From JBHGYD01 sp041920415 (GTDB lineage: Bacteria; Bacillota; Bacilli; Bacillales; Anoxybacillaceae), in contig JBHGYD010000021.1 of the NCBI GenBank assembly GCA_041920415.1, positions 1 to 64,000 of the forward strand: a DNA stretch of 64,000 nt, written 5' to 3'. Positions 25,195 to 34,279 of this stretch are shown one piece after another (position 1 is the stretch's first letter; the number at the start of each line of letters is the position of its first letter). Position numbers and translations under genes: made by a program. The notes beneath the pieces were generated by a model. It searched no databases. It had not been told where the DNA came from and was given only the letters and a program-made list of their open reading frames with translations.

Positions 25195-26496
25195 ATGGCA
25201 TATCCCGGCGGACAATTAAACGAGGAAAAAGTGTTTAAAGACCCTGTGCATCGGTATATACATGTTCGGGACAAAATTATATGGGATTTAATTGGGACAA
25301 AAGAGTTTCAACGTTTACGCCGCATTAAGCAGCTCGGCACGACGTACTTAACGTTTCATGGCGCAGAACATAGCCGTTTCAACCATTCGCTCGGCGTGTA
25401 TGAAATTATTCGCCGCATTATCGATGATGTGTTTGTTGGTAGAGAACACTGGGACCATAATGAGCGGTTGTTATGTTTATGTGCCGCACTGTTACATGAT
25501 TTAGGTCACGGTCCGTTTTCTCATTCGTTTGAAAAAGTGTTTCATCTCGATCATGAAGATTTTACACAAGCGATCATTCTAGGTGATACAGAAGTAAATG
25601 CAGTGTTAAGGCGAATGGGTGATGATTTTCCGAAAAAGGTTGCCGAAGTCATTGCAAAAACATATAAAAATAAGCTTGTTGTTAGCTTAATTTCGAGTCA
25701 AATTGATGCCGATCGAATGGATTATTTGCTTCGTGATGCGTATTATACGGGCGTTAGTTACGGAAATTTTGATATGGAGCGCATTTTACGCGTGATGCGC
25801 CCGCGCGAAGACCAAGTCGTTATTAAACGAAGTGGTATGCATGCAGTGGAAGATTATATTATGAGTCGTTATCAAATGTATTGGCAAGTGTACTTTCATC
25901 CTGTCACACGCAGTGCCGAAGTCATATTGACGAAAATTTTGCATCGTGCGAAAAAGTTGTATGAAGATGGGTATGATTTTCAAACAAAACCGATTCACTT
26001 TTATTCTCTCTTTACGGGGAATGTGAATTTACAAGATTATTTAAAACTCGATGAAGCGGTTATATTATATTATTTTCAACAATGGCAAGAAGAAAAAGAT
26101 GAAATTTTACGTGATTTATGCTGTCGCTTTGTTCATCGCCGTTTATTTAAATATGTCGAGTTCAGTCCAACAAATGAGCAAATGAAAAAGCTAATGGAAC
26201 TGACGTTACTATTTAAAAAAGCGGGGATTGACCCGGAATATTATTTAGTCGTCGATTCATCGTCGGATTTGCCGTATGATTTTTACCGCCCGGGGGAAGA
26301 AGGAGAGCGGCTGCCGATTCATTTATTAATGCCAAATGGCGAACTCCGTGAGCTATCGAGGGAATCAGCTATTGTCGATGCCATCTCCGGAAAACGGCGG
26401 ACAGACCATAAATTGTATTTCCCAGACGATTTGATTCATGATTTATCAACGAAGCGTGCGACAAAGAAAAAGATTATTGAAATATTAGAGGGTTAG
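25195..26496 (+). CDS. ywfO: HD-domain phosphohydrolase YwfO
   Basis: A 433-residue cytoplasmic protein of the HD superfamily, dGTPase-like. Metal-binding residues are visible: His in HSRFNHSLGVYE, the HD pair in LLHDLGHGPFSHSFE, and Asp in SSQIDADRMDYLLRDAYYTG. Related enzymes hydrolyse dNTPs to nucleosides and triphosphate. The substrate is inferred. ATG 25195 follows GAGGGGATAAA. ywgA starts 13 nt after its stop, so the two form an operon as in B. subtilis. Confidence 0.9.
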   Translation: MAYPGGQLNEEKVFKDPVHRYIHVRDKIIWDLIGTKEFQRLRRIKQLGTTYLTFHGAEHSRFNHSLGVYEIIRRIIDDVFVGREHWDHNERLLCLCAALLHDLGHGPFSHSFEKVFHLDHEDFTQAIILGDTEVNAVLRRMGDDFPKKVAEVIAKTYKNKLVVSLISSQIDADRMDYLLRDAYYTGVSYGNFDMERILRVMRPREDQVVIKRSGMHAVEDYIMSRYQMYWQVYFHPVTRSAEVILTKILHRAKKLYEDGYDFQTKPIHFYSLFTGNVNLQDYLKLDEAVILYYFQQWQEEKDEILRDLCCRFVHRRLFKYVEFSPTNEQMKKLMELTLLFKKAGIDPEYYLVVDSSSDLPYDFYRPGEEGERLPIHLLMPNGELRELSRESAIVDAISGKRRTDHKLYFPDDLIHDLSTKRATKKKIIEILEG

Positions 26497-26509
26497 GAGA
26501 TGACGGGGA

Positions 26510-27028
26510 GTGTTAACGGAGCATGCAAAAGTAATGAAGACGTTTGCGGTGGCTGGGGAAATCGTCGGTCGAAAGAAATTACAAAAAATGATTTATATTG
26601 CGAAAAAACTACAGTTTCCTTTTTACGAGAAGTTTGATTTTCATTTTTATGGACCGTATTCGGAAGAATTGACATGGCGCATTGAGGAACTTTGTAATTT
26701 AGGGTTTCTAAATGAAATCAAAGAGAAAAAGGGCGGTTATTTTCAATATCGTTACACATTAACGGAAGCGGGTGAAGAATTTTTAAGCCACTACGATATT
26801 GACATGCCTCATTTACAAGAATGTCTGCAAGATATGAATGAGCAAAATTCACGATTTCTAGAGCTTGTGTCCACAGTCCTTTATTTTGAGAATTTAAGCA
26901 AAGACGAAGTGAAAGAAAAAGTGTTTTCGTTAAAGAGTAAACAGCGCTACACAGAGGAAGAAATTGAACAAGCCTATTTATATATCGAACAATTGCGCCA
27001 TAAAGTGCAAAAAGAAGTCCGTGTGTAA
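26510..27028 (+). CDS. ywgA: YwgA family protein
   Basis: A 172-residue cytoplasmic protein, near-identical in its central part (VGRKKLQKMIYIAKKLQFPF, YGPYSEELT) to B. subtilis YwgA. The shape suggests a winged-helix-like or antitoxin-like fold, but no activity is known. It starts with GTG, 10 nt after AGGAG. Co-transcribed with ywfO. Confidence 0.85.
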   Translation: MLTEHAKVMKTFAVAGEIVGRKKLQKMIYIAKKLQFPFYEKFDFHFYGPYSEELTWRIEELCNLGFLNEIKEKKGGYFQYRYTLTEAGEEFLSHYDIDMPHLQECLQDMNEQNSRFLELVSTVLYFENLSKDEVKEKVFSLKSKQRYTEEEIEQAYLYIEQLRHKVQKEVRV

Positions 27029-27042
27029 CGGACTTCTTTTTT
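27014..27042. terminator. Terminator between ywgA and the purine permease gene
   Basis: AAGTCCGT-gtgta-ACGGACTT followed by CTTTTTT; the left arm and loop include the ywgA stop. Confidence 0.85.
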
Positions 27043-28348
27043 AATGCGTTAAAAACGCCAGTTGATAGAAGAACAATACAGCAAAAAGGTAGACAAGTGG
27101 ATGTACTTCGCGCCATTTTCCGCGCGTGATTTTTAAGATCGGATAAGAGATGAAGCCTAAGGCGATTCCTGTCGCGATGCTTGATGTAAGCGGCATGCTT
27201 AAGATGACGAGAAACGCTGGGAATGCTTCATCTAACTCATCCCATTTAATGTGAGCAATGCTACCCATCATTAAGCTTCCGACAATAATTAACGCAGGTG
27301 CCGTAATCGCGGAAATTCCGGAAACCGCACCGACTAGCGGTCCAAAAAAGGCAGAAAGGGCAAACAATACAGCGACCGTCAGTGCCGTTAGCCCCGTGCG
27401 TCCTCCAGCTGCTACTCCGGCAGAAGACTCAATGTAAGCGCAAGTCGGGCTTGTCCCGAATATCGCGCCAATTGTTGTCGCAATCGAGTCAGCTAAAAGC
27501 GCTTCACGGGCGCGCGGCATCGTATTCCCTTTCATTAAACCAGCCTGCTGCGCCACGCCGATCATTGTTCCCGTTGTGTCGAAAATGGTGACAAGCAAAA
27601 ACGAAAAGACAACAGCATACAGACCGTATTGCACAACATCTCCAATTGCGGTCAAAGGATTCACAATCATTAATCCTTCTGGAAGTGAAGGTACAGAAAC
27701 GAAGCCTTTGTCAAATTTCAGTTGACCAGTAAAATAAGCGATGATCCCCGTTACAATCATCCCGAAAAAGAGCGCTCCATTTACGCGAAGCGACATGAAA
27801 ATAAGCGTAACAGTTAGGCCGATTAACGTGAGTATGGCCGAAGGAGAATGTAAATCACCTAACGCGACTAAGTTTTGTGGATGTGCTTTAATAATTCCTG
27901 TTAAACGCAAACCGATAAAGGCGATAAACAAACCGATTCCCGCCGTAATGCCGTGCTTTAAGTTTTCTGGAATTGCCTCAATGAGTTTACGGCGAAAAGG
28001 CGTTAACGATAAGATCACGAAAATAATCCCAGCAACAAAGACAGCGGAAAACGCCACTTCATACGAAATATTCCCATGCCCGTGCGAGCCGACAACGGAA
28101 TAAGCGAAATACGCATTCAATCCCATGCCAGGCGCGATCGCGATTGGATAGTTAGCGAATAGAGCCATCCAAAGTGTTCCGATGATCGTTGCGATAATGG
28201 TTGCCGTAAACACTTGCTGAAACGGCACGCCCGCATCCGACAAAATGACCGGATTGACAATGACAATATAAACCATTGTTAAAAAAGTGGTTAAACCGGA
28301 TAGTATCTCCGTTTTTGCGTTTGTTTTATATTCGGATAACTTAAACAT
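27041..28348 (-). CDS. NCS2-family purine permease (PbuG/PbuO type)
   Basis: Imports hypoxanthine/guanine or adenine by proton symport. The 435-residue protein has about 12-14 hydrophobic segments and the AzgA-type signatures TFLTMVYIVIVNP near residue 20, APGMGLNAYFAY, ESSAGVAAGGRTGLTA and the EAFPAFLVILSMP segment. ATG 28348 follows TGGAGGTACCT. Two facing PurBoxes at the promoter place it under PurR, matching the PbuO/PbuG genes of B. subtilis. The exact base preference is not decidable. Confidence 0.88.
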   Translation of the reverse strand: MFKLSEYKTNAKTEILSGLTTFLTMVYIVIVNPVILSDAGVPFQQVFTATIIATIIGTLWMALFANYPIAIAPGMGLNAYFAYSVVGSHGHGNISYEVAFSAVFVAGIIFVILSLTPFRRKLIEAIPENLKHGITAGIGLFIAFIGLRLTGIIKAHPQNLVALGDLHSPSAILTLIGLTVTLIFMSLRVNGALFFGMIVTGIIAYFTGQLKFDKGFVSVPSLPEGLMIVNPLTAIGDVVQYGLYAVVFSFLLVTIFDTTGTMIGVAQQAGLMKGNTMPRAREALLADSIATTIGAIFGTSPTCAYIESSAGVAAGGRTGLTALTVAVLFALSAFFGPLVGAVSGISAITAPALIIVGSLMMGSIAHIKWDELDEAFPAFLVILSMPLTSSIATGIALGFISYPILKITRGKWREVHPLVYLFAVLFFYQLAFLTH

Positions 28349-28358
28349 AGGTACCTCC

Positions 28359-28404
28359 AAAACACGAACATTTTTTCAAACATATATTATATTATTCGTT
28401 TTTT
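28359..28404. promoter_or_regulatory. Paired PurBoxes (PurR operator) of the purine permease gene
   Basis: AAAACACGAACATT (28359-28372) faces ATTATTCGTTTTTT (28391-28404), an inverted pair of CGAA-containing boxes about 18 nt apart, close to the normal 16-17. A minus-strand TATAAT-like -10 lies within the spacer. Confidence 0.75.
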
Positions 28405-28425
28405 GCGAGATATGCAACAATAAAT

Positions 28426-28457
28426 TAAAAAAATAAGGAAGCCTGTTGCTGGCTTCC
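28426..28457 (-). terminator. Terminator of the tautomerase gene
   Basis: Minus strand GGAAGCC-agcaaca-GGCTTCC followed by TTATTTTTTT. Confidence 0.8.
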
Positions 28458-28474
28458 TCGATTGATTATGTACA

Positions 28475-28660
28475 TTATTCGTCGCTGAGGCGTTTACCAC
28501 CGACAGCATAATGGTTTTTTGACATTTCTTCAATAAAGACAACGATTTTTTCTTTTGGAGCTCCAGTTGTTTCAGCAACCGCTTCCGTTACTTTTTCAAC
28601 GAGCGCTTTTTTCTGTTCTTCCGTACGACCTTCAAGCATTTTTACGGTTACGTAAGGCAT
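28475..28660 (-). CDS. ywhB: 4-oxalocrotonate tautomerase family protein YwhB
   Basis: A 61-residue tautomerase subunit (hexamer in the family) with the catalytic Pro1 directly after Met and Arg near position 11 (MLEGR). The natural substrate in bacilli is unknown. The ATG follows AAAGGAGACGATTC. Monocistronic, between the purine permease and ywhC as in the B. subtilis ywhB-ywhC order. Confidence 0.92.
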   Translation of the reverse strand: MPYVTVKMLEGRTEEQKKALVEKVTEAVAETTGAPKEKIVVFIEEMSKNHYAVGGKRLSDE

Positions 28661-28787
28661 GTGAATCGTCTCCTTTTTATGAAAATCACTTTTATTATAT
28701 CATCAGTAAGCTGGTCGAGGTCCACTTTTTGCAAGGAATCATGTATACTTATTAGTAAATATTATAGAAAGAAGGAGAAAAGTTAAC

Positions 28788-29456
28788 GTGGACAATTTTT
28801 TACCATATTCGCTCGGTGAACTTCCTTATGTATTGATGACATTAGCCATTGCGTTTTCCGTTCATGAATTTGCTCATGCGTATGTCGCTTATAAATTTGG
28901 CGACCCAACTGCCAAAAATCAAGGGAGGCTTACGTTATCGCCTCTTGCTCATTTAGATATTTTAGGAACATTATTAATTTTTATTGCGGGATTTGGGTGG
29001 GCCAGACCCGTACCGGTGAATCCGTATCATTTTAAAAATCCGCGTCTGGCAGGAATTCTTGTCTCGATTGCCGGTCCACTCAGTAACCTTTTGCTTGCGG
29101 CCGGAGGTTTTTTAGTCTGGTACAGCATGATTCGTTTTGGTATCATGGCGATGATACCGGATTGGTTCGCTGCTGGATTTGATTTATTTTTTCAAATTTT
29201 TATTAGTTTGAACGTTTTATTATTTATTTTTAACTTACTTCCATTTCCGCCTTTAGACGGGTATCGGATTATTGAAGATTTAGCTCCTCGCAATATACGA
29301 GCGAAAATGACACAATGGGAGAATTATGGGGCGCTTATTTTTTTGATCCTTGTGTTAACACCGCTTGATCAATACACGATTCACCCAATTTTTCATGTAG
29401 CGATTCCATTTGTCCTCGAACAATTACAATCGTTTTTCTCGGCCCTTATTTTTTAG
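28788..29456 (+). CDS. ywhC: Site-2 protease family membrane metalloprotease YwhC
   Basis: A 222-residue intramembrane zinc protease of peptidase family M50. The zinc motif HEFAH is at residues 26-30 in the first helix, and the third ligand in LPFPPLDGYRI near 168. Hydrophobic helices make up most of the rest; there is no PDZ domain, as in the short subfamily. It starts with GTG after AAGGAGAAAAG. ywhD begins 41 nt later. Its substrate is unknown. Confidence 0.92.
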   Translation: MDNFLPYSLGELPYVLMTLAIAFSVHEFAHAYVAYKFGDPTAKNQGRLTLSPLAHLDILGTLLIFIAGFGWARPVPVNPYHFKNPRLAGILVSIAGPLSNLLLAAGGFLVWYSMIRFGIMAMIPDWFAAGFDLFFQIFISLNVLLFIFNLLPFPPLDGYRIIEDLAPRNIRAKMTQWENYGALIFLILVLTPLDQYTIHPIFHVAIPFVLEQLQSFFSALIF

Positions 29457-29497
29457 TGTAGAACACAGAATAGAAATCTTTATAAGGTGGTGTTTTG

Positions 29498-30007
29498 ATG
29501 GAACAAAAAAAGAAAAGTATCGGTTTTAATATTATTAAAAATGACCCGACGGATGGTCATGGTGGCTTTGGTGTAGGAGCGTTAAGCCTTGAGAACGTAT
29601 CGCCTGTCATTATTGATGTTGAGGCGGGGGAAGCGTTTGTCGATATGGGCGCGATGCATGCTCGAAGCGCCGTTGAAAGAGGGATTAAATTTACGCCAAA
29701 TCGCGCGGATGTACCGAATGGAAAACCGTATTGGCTCGTGTGGGTGACAATTGACCGAAAAGAAGAAGGACCTTACTATGCCGGCGTGACCGCTTGCGAA
29801 ATGACGGTCGACCGCGAAGCTCGTCGCGGTTATAAAATGCTGCCGGAGCATGTCAATCGGCTCGATAAATCGCTAAAACGCCGGATTATTGTTGACCATA
29901 TGGATGAAAAATCGAAACAAGTGTTGGCCGATTTCTTAAAACAACATGATATCGATATGTGGAATCGCTCAAGCGATGAATTAAAAAATGGCTTAGAACA
30001 ACATTAA
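29498..30007 (+). CDS. ywhD: YwhD family protein
   Basis: A 169-residue soluble protein of the uncharacterised YwhD family, starting with a lysine-rich tail and a GFNIIKNDPTDGHGGFGVG segment. It contains several conserved Asp/His/Glu residues but no catalytic motif I can name. ATG 29498 follows AAGGTGGTG; an in-frame TTG one codon earlier is not needed. Same neighbours as in B. subtilis (ywhC before, pbpG after, convergent). Confidence 0.88.
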   Translation: MEQKKKSIGFNIIKNDPTDGHGGFGVGALSLENVSPVIIDVEAGEAFVDMGAMHARSAVERGIKFTPNRADVPNGKPYWLVWVTIDRKEEGPYYAGVTACEMTVDREARRGYKMLPEHVNRLDKSLKRRIIVDHMDEKSKQVLADFLKQHDIDMWNRSSDELKNGLEQH

Positions 30008-30127
30008 GTAGGAATATTTTTCTATATATGTGACGGTTTTGTGAACGTATCCTGATGAGGACTTGAGCTTTTTTTGGAAAAAGAGTAAACTAAATCTACA
30101 TGCATAACACAATAAAACTAGGACGGG

Positions 30128-30158
30128 AAAACCCCCAAGCGTTTCGCTTGGGGGTTTT
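30128..30158. terminator. Bidirectional terminator between ywhD and pbpG
   Basis: AAAACCCCCAAGCG-ttt-CGCTTGGGGGTTTT, a perfect 14-bp stem. Confidence 0.92.
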
Positions 30159-30160
30159 CT

Positions 30161-32218
30161 TTAAAACCAGTCAAACAGTTTTTCAAACCATTTTTTGTTC
30201 TCTTCTTTTTGTGGTTTCTTTTTCTTCTTTTTATGCAAATGGTCGGTGCAATATTCAGTTGGTTCGGTTCCGGCAATATAGTACGTGAGTCGTTTCACTG
30301 GACATGCTTTTGTTGCTAGTTTCCCGTTATCGGGATCGATGTACACACCAACAACGCCTTTTGTTGGTTTAAATGTTTTCACTGGTTCATTTTGCAGGCT
30401 TTTTTCCATAAACTGTACCCAAATTTTTTTCGCATATTGTTTTTCGGTCACTTTATCAATCGTTTCCCCACGGTCATAACCAGTCCACACTCCTGAAACA
30501 AGTTGTGGGGCGTATCCGATCATCCAGCTATCCGTTTCCGTCGTTCCGGATTTTCCTGCGTAAGGACGGGTAACATCTTTTAAAATCGTTTGTCCCGTTA
30601 CGGTCGTGTAGTCATTGAGTTTCGGGTCAAACATTCCTGTCATAAGTTGGGTCGTCACGTAAGCAGCATCACGGTCAAGAATTTGTTCATTGCTTTTTTT
30701 GTATTCGTAAATTGTTTCGCCTTTATGATTGACGACTTTTTTAATGAACACCGGCTCAACTTTTTTTCCATTATTGGCGAGGATGCTGTAGGCGTTCACC
30801 ATTTCGATGACTTTGACAGGCGATGTTCCTAAAGCAAGCGAAGGGACTGCCTTTAATTTACTAGTGATTCCTAGTTTTTTGGCAGTGTGAACGAGCTGTT
30901 CTTCTCCGATAAATAAGTGGGTTTTCACTGCAAAGACGTTATCGGATAACGCAATGGCTTGGGCAAGGGTAATCGTATCATTCGCGTAATAGTTGTTATA
31001 GTTATGCGGCGTATATGTTGACTTTCCACCGTCAAATGTAAAGGTGGTTAACTCACTACGCATTTCCGTTGATGGTGTGAATCCATGTTTAATTGCCGCA
31101 TAATAAAGAAACGGTTTAAATGTCGAACCTGGTTGTCGTTCTGCTTGTACAGCGCGATTGTATGGGCTTTTTCCATAATCCCTTCCGCCAACGAGTGCTT
31201 TCACCTCGCCGGTATGCGGGTCCATTGCGACAAGAGCCACTTGAATGGTGGAGCTTGGGTCAATTGTATCACGAATTTGTTGTTCGGCAATCGCTTGCAT
31301 GTTTGGATCAAGAGAGGTATAGACGCGCAATCCTCCCATCTCGATCGTGCGCTCGTCGATGCCTAATTTCGTCCGCAGCACATGTTTGACAACATCTTGG
31401 AAATACGGCGCGATTTGTTTTTTTACGACTTCATGGTGACGAGAGTAAACAAGCGGAGTTTGATAAGCTTTTTCCGCTTCTTTTTGGCTAATATAGCCGC
31501 TGTCTACCATCGACAATAAAACAGTTTTTTGTCGCTCTTTTGCTCGTTTTTCGTTAATCAATGGTGAATAGTAAAAAGGGCCTTTTGGAATGCCGGCTAA
31601 CATGCTCGCTTCACTTAATGTTAATTGTTTGGCTGTTTTACCGAAATAGTAATTGGCCGCCGCTTCAATCCCGTAAGCGCCATGACCATAATAAATCGTA
31701 TTTAAGTATCCTTCTAAAATTTCTTTTTTACTGTAGTTGGTTTCAAGACGAATCGTATACAATGCTTCTTGAAGTTTTCTTGCCCATGTTTTATCATGGC
31801 TTAAAAATAAATTTCGCGCATATTGCTGCGTAATCGTACTAGCTCCTTGTACCTTTCCCATTGCTTTTACATCTGCAATCAAAGCAGCAACCATTCGCTT
31901 GATGTCAAAGCCATGATGTTCAAAAAATTTCTTATCTTCCACCGCAACGGTTGCCTGAATGACATAAGGGGAAATATCCTTAAGGTCTACCCAATATCGT
32001 TTTTGGCCGTTATCGCTTTCGCCAATTTTCGAGCCGTCGTCTGCATAAAAAATCGTCGTTTGCGGCACGGCTAAAGGAGGGGCTCCTTCGAGCTTCGCAA
32101 ACGCGATCACGGCAACGATGCTAATGGTGAATAAGATTGCTAGGATGAGGCTAATAAATACAAGTGCGCGAATGTATTTGAATGTCCCGCGAAACCGGCT
32201 GCTTGGGATGATTTCCAA
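30161..32218 (-). CDS. pbpG: Class A penicillin-binding protein (PbpG / PBP2d)
   Basis: Makes spore peptidoglycan: glycosyltransferase and transpeptidase in one chain. The 685-residue protein has one membrane helix (about 20-42), a GT51 domain with catalytic Glu in VAVEDKKFFEHHG and QGASTITQQYARNLFL, and a transpeptidase domain with SxxK (GSTFKPF), SxN (SDN) and KSGTT. The C-terminus is lysine-rich. It starts at TTG 32218, 8 nt after GAGGTG. Length and place match B. subtilis PbpG (YwhE), which is forespore-specific. Confidence 0.93.
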   Translation of the reverse strand: MEIIPSSRFRGTFKYIRALVFISLILAILFTISIVAVIAFAKLEGAPPLAVPQTTIFYADDGSKIGESDNGQKRYWVDLKDISPYVIQATVAVEDKKFFEHHGFDIKRMVAALIADVKAMGKVQGASTITQQYARNLFLSHDKTWARKLQEALYTIRLETNYSKKEILEGYLNTIYYGHGAYGIEAAANYYFGKTAKQLTLSEASMLAGIPKGPFYYSPLINEKRAKERQKTVLLSMVDSGYISQKEAEKAYQTPLVYSRHHEVVKKQIAPYFQDVVKHVLRTKLGIDERTIEMGGLRVYTSLDPNMQAIAEQQIRDTIDPSSTIQVALVAMDPHTGEVKALVGGRDYGKSPYNRAVQAERQPGSTFKPFLYYAAIKHGFTPSTEMRSELTTFTFDGGKSTYTPHNYNNYYANDTITLAQAIALSDNVFAVKTHLFIGEEQLVHTAKKLGITSKLKAVPSLALGTSPVKVIEMVNAYSILANNGKKVEPVFIKKVVNHKGETIYEYKKSNEQILDRDAAYVTTQLMTGMFDPKLNDYTTVTGQTILKDVTRPYAGKSGTTETDSWMIGYAPQLVSGVWTGYDRGETIDKVTEKQYAKKIWVQFMEKSLQNEPVKTFKPTKGVVGVYIDPDNGKLATKACPVKRLTYYIAGTEPTEYCTDHLHKKKKKKPQKEENKKWFEKLFDWF

Positions 32219-32283
32219 CGTCCATCACCTCATCGATGTTGTTTGTATTAGTATGAAATCATTTTTCCCATTTTAAACATTTT

Positions 32284-32326
32284 TCTAGCAATTTTTACTT
32301 GAAATTTTGCTAGATTGCTCTATACT
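32284..32326 (+). promoter_or_regulatory. speE promoter overlapped by a palindrome
   Basis: TTGAAA (32299-32304), 16-nt spacer, TATACT (32321-32326). The inverted repeat TCTAGCAA (32284-32291) / TTGCTAGA (32307-32314) brackets the -35 element, as an operator would. The cognate regulator is unknown. Confidence 0.55.
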
Positions 32327-32415
32327 TTTTCATGTTTGGTTTTTTCTTTGCAAGGTAAAAATAATGTAGTACGAATGTTATCGAAAGGTGATTAGATAAA
32401 GAAAGGGTGTTCAAA

Positions 32416-33243
32416 ATGGAACTATGGTTCACGGAAAAGCAGACGGAACATTTTGGGATTACAGCGAGAATTAAACGTACTTTACATACAGAACAAACTG
32501 AATTCCAAAAGTTAGATATGGTGGAAACGGAAGAGTTCGGAAACATGCTCATTTTGGATGGCATGGTGATGACGACACAAAAAGATGAATTTGTGTACCA
32601 TGAAATGGTTGCACACGTGCCGTTATTTACCCATCCAAATCCTGAAAATGTACTTGTTGTTGGCGGTGGCGATGGCGGTGTCATTCGTGAAGTATTAAAA
32701 CATCCAAGCGTCAAAAAAGCAACGTTAGTAGAAATTGACGGGAAAGTAATTGAGTATTCCAAAAAATATCTCCCTGAAATCGCAGGAAAATTAGATGATC
32801 CACGTGTCGAAGTCAAAGTAGACGATGGCTTTATGCACATCGCTCAAAGTGAAAACGAGTATGATGTCATTATGGTCGATTCCACAGAACCAGTTGGTCC
32901 AGCGGTGAATTTATTTACAAAAGGGTTCTATGCAGGAATTGCGAAAGCGTTAAAAGAAGACGGGATTTTCGTCGCACAAACCGATAACCCTTGGTTTAAA
33001 GCAGATTTGATTCGCAACGTACAACGGGACGTTCGCGAAATTTTCCCAATTACGCGCCTATATATCGCCAATATTCCAACGTATCCAAGCGGCATGTGGA
33101 CGTTCACAATGGGTTCGAAAAAATATGACCCGCTTGAAGTCAGCGATGATCGCTTCCATGAAATTGAAACAAAATATTATACAAAAGAATTGCATAAAGC
33201 TTGTTTTGTTTTGCCAAAATTTGTTGCTGATTTAGTGAAATAA
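32416..33243 (+). CDS. speE: Spermidine synthase
   Basis: Transfers aminopropyl from decarboxylated SAM to putrescine. The 275-residue protein has the family signature VLVVGGGDGGVIREVLKH, the catalytic Asp in IMVDSTEPVGPAVNLF, and the C-terminal YPSGMWTF. ATG 32416 follows AAAGGGTG; the GTG at 32407 is within that site. speB begins 16 nt later, so the two form an operon as in B. subtilis. Confidence 0.96.
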   Translation: MELWFTEKQTEHFGITARIKRTLHTEQTEFQKLDMVETEEFGNMLILDGMVMTTQKDEFVYHEMVAHVPLFTHPNPENVLVVGGGDGGVIREVLKHPSVKKATLVEIDGKVIEYSKKYLPEIAGKLDDPRVEVKVDDGFMHIAQSENEYDVIMVDSTEPVGPAVNLFTKGFYAGIAKALKEDGIFVAQTDNPWFKADLIRNVQRDVREIFPITRLYIANIPTYPSGMWTFTMGSKKYDPLEVSDDRFHEIETKYYTKELHKACFVLPKFVADLVK

Positions 33244-33259
33244 TAGGGGGAGAATGAAC

Positions 33260-34141
33260 ATGCGATTTGATGAGGCGTATTCTGGTAACGTCTTTATTAA
33301 AAGCCACCCGAATTTTGAAGAAAGTGAAGCAGTGATTTATGGAATGCCGATGGACTGGACGGTTAGCTATCGACCTGGTTCTCGATTCGGTCCAGCGCGC
33401 ATTCGCGAAGTTTCTATTGGTTTAGAAGAGTACAGCCCTTATTTAGACCGCGAACTAGAGGAAGTGAAATATTTTGACGCAGGCGATATTCCGCTTCCGT
33501 TCGGCAATGCGCAGCGCAGCTTAGACATGATTGAAGAATTTGTCGACAAAATTTTAGCGGCAGATAAATTCCCACTCGGTCTTGGCGGCGAGCATTTAGT
33601 CTCTTGGCCGGTCATTAAGGCAATGTATAAAAAATATCCGGATTTAGCGATTATTCATATGGATGCGCATACGGATTTGCGCGAGCAGTATGAAGGTGAG
33701 CCGCTTTCCCATTCGACGCCGATTCGCAAAGCAGCGGAACTCATCGGTCCGAAAAACGTTTTCTCGTTCGGTATCCGTTCCGGAATGAAAGAAGAATTTC
33801 AATGGGCAAAAGAAAACGGCATGTATATCGCCAAATTTGAAGTGCTAGAGCCGTTAAAAGAAGTTCTCCCGAAACTTGCTGGTCGTCCTGTCTATGTAAC
33901 GATTGACATTGATGTGTTAGATCCAGCACATGCACCGGGAACAGGTACGGTCGATGCGGGCGGCATTACGTCAAAAGAATTACTTGCGGCGATTCATGAA
34001 ATTGCTAAATCAGATGTGCGTGTCGTCGGTGCAGACTTGGTTGAGGTTGCGCCTGTTTATGATCACTCTGAACAAACGGCTAATACCGCAAGCAAGCTTG
34101 TTCGCGAAATGATTCTCGGTTGGGTGCAAAAACGGAAATAA
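33260..34141 (+). CDS. speB: Agmatinase
   Basis: Hydrolyses agmatine to putrescine and urea, feeding speE. The 293-residue ureohydrolase shows the manganese motifs GGEHLVS, IIHMDAHTDLRE and ITIDIDVLDPAHAPG (read as VTIDIDVLDP), with the downstream DLVEVAPVYD. ATG 33260 (MRFDEAYSG) is nine bases after AGGGGG; the ATG at 33254 is too close. The pair with speE completes the arginine-to-spermidine route except for the decarboxylases. Confidence 0.96.
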   Translation: MRFDEAYSGNVFIKSHPNFEESEAVIYGMPMDWTVSYRPGSRFGPARIREVSIGLEEYSPYLDRELEEVKYFDAGDIPLPFGNAQRSLDMIEEFVDKILAADKFPLGLGGEHLVSWPVIKAMYKKYPDLAIIHMDAHTDLREQYEGEPLSHSTPIRKAAELIGPKNVFSFGIRSGMKEEFQWAKENGMYIAKFEVLEPLKEVLPKLAGRPVYVTIDIDVLDPAHAPGTGTVDAGGITSKELLAAIHEIAKSDVRVVGADLVEVAPVYDHSEQTANTASKLVREMILGWVQKRK

Positions 34142-34149
34142 GTAGGTAC

Positions 34150-34181
34150 ACACCCCCGCCTCGTTATCGAGGCGGGGGTGT
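34150..34181 (+). terminator. Terminator of speE-speB
   Basis: ACACCCCCGCCTCG-ttat-CGAGGCGGGGGTGT, a perfect GC-rich stem. Confidence 0.9.
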
Positions 34182-34207
34182 AATATTTTGTAGAATGGTC
34201 TTGACTC

Positions 34208-34237
34208 TTGAATATCGTTAAAACATTCCTTTATACT
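34208..34237 (+). promoter_or_regulatory. Sigma-A promoter of ywiB-argS
   Basis: TTGAAT (34208-34213), 18-nt spacer, TATACT (34232-34237). This promoter rules out the in-frame TTG at 34208 as a start codon of ywiB. Confidence 0.65.
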
Positions 34238-34279
34238 AATGGAAGTTACAACGTGTTTGTCGATAAGGATGTGTCCATC

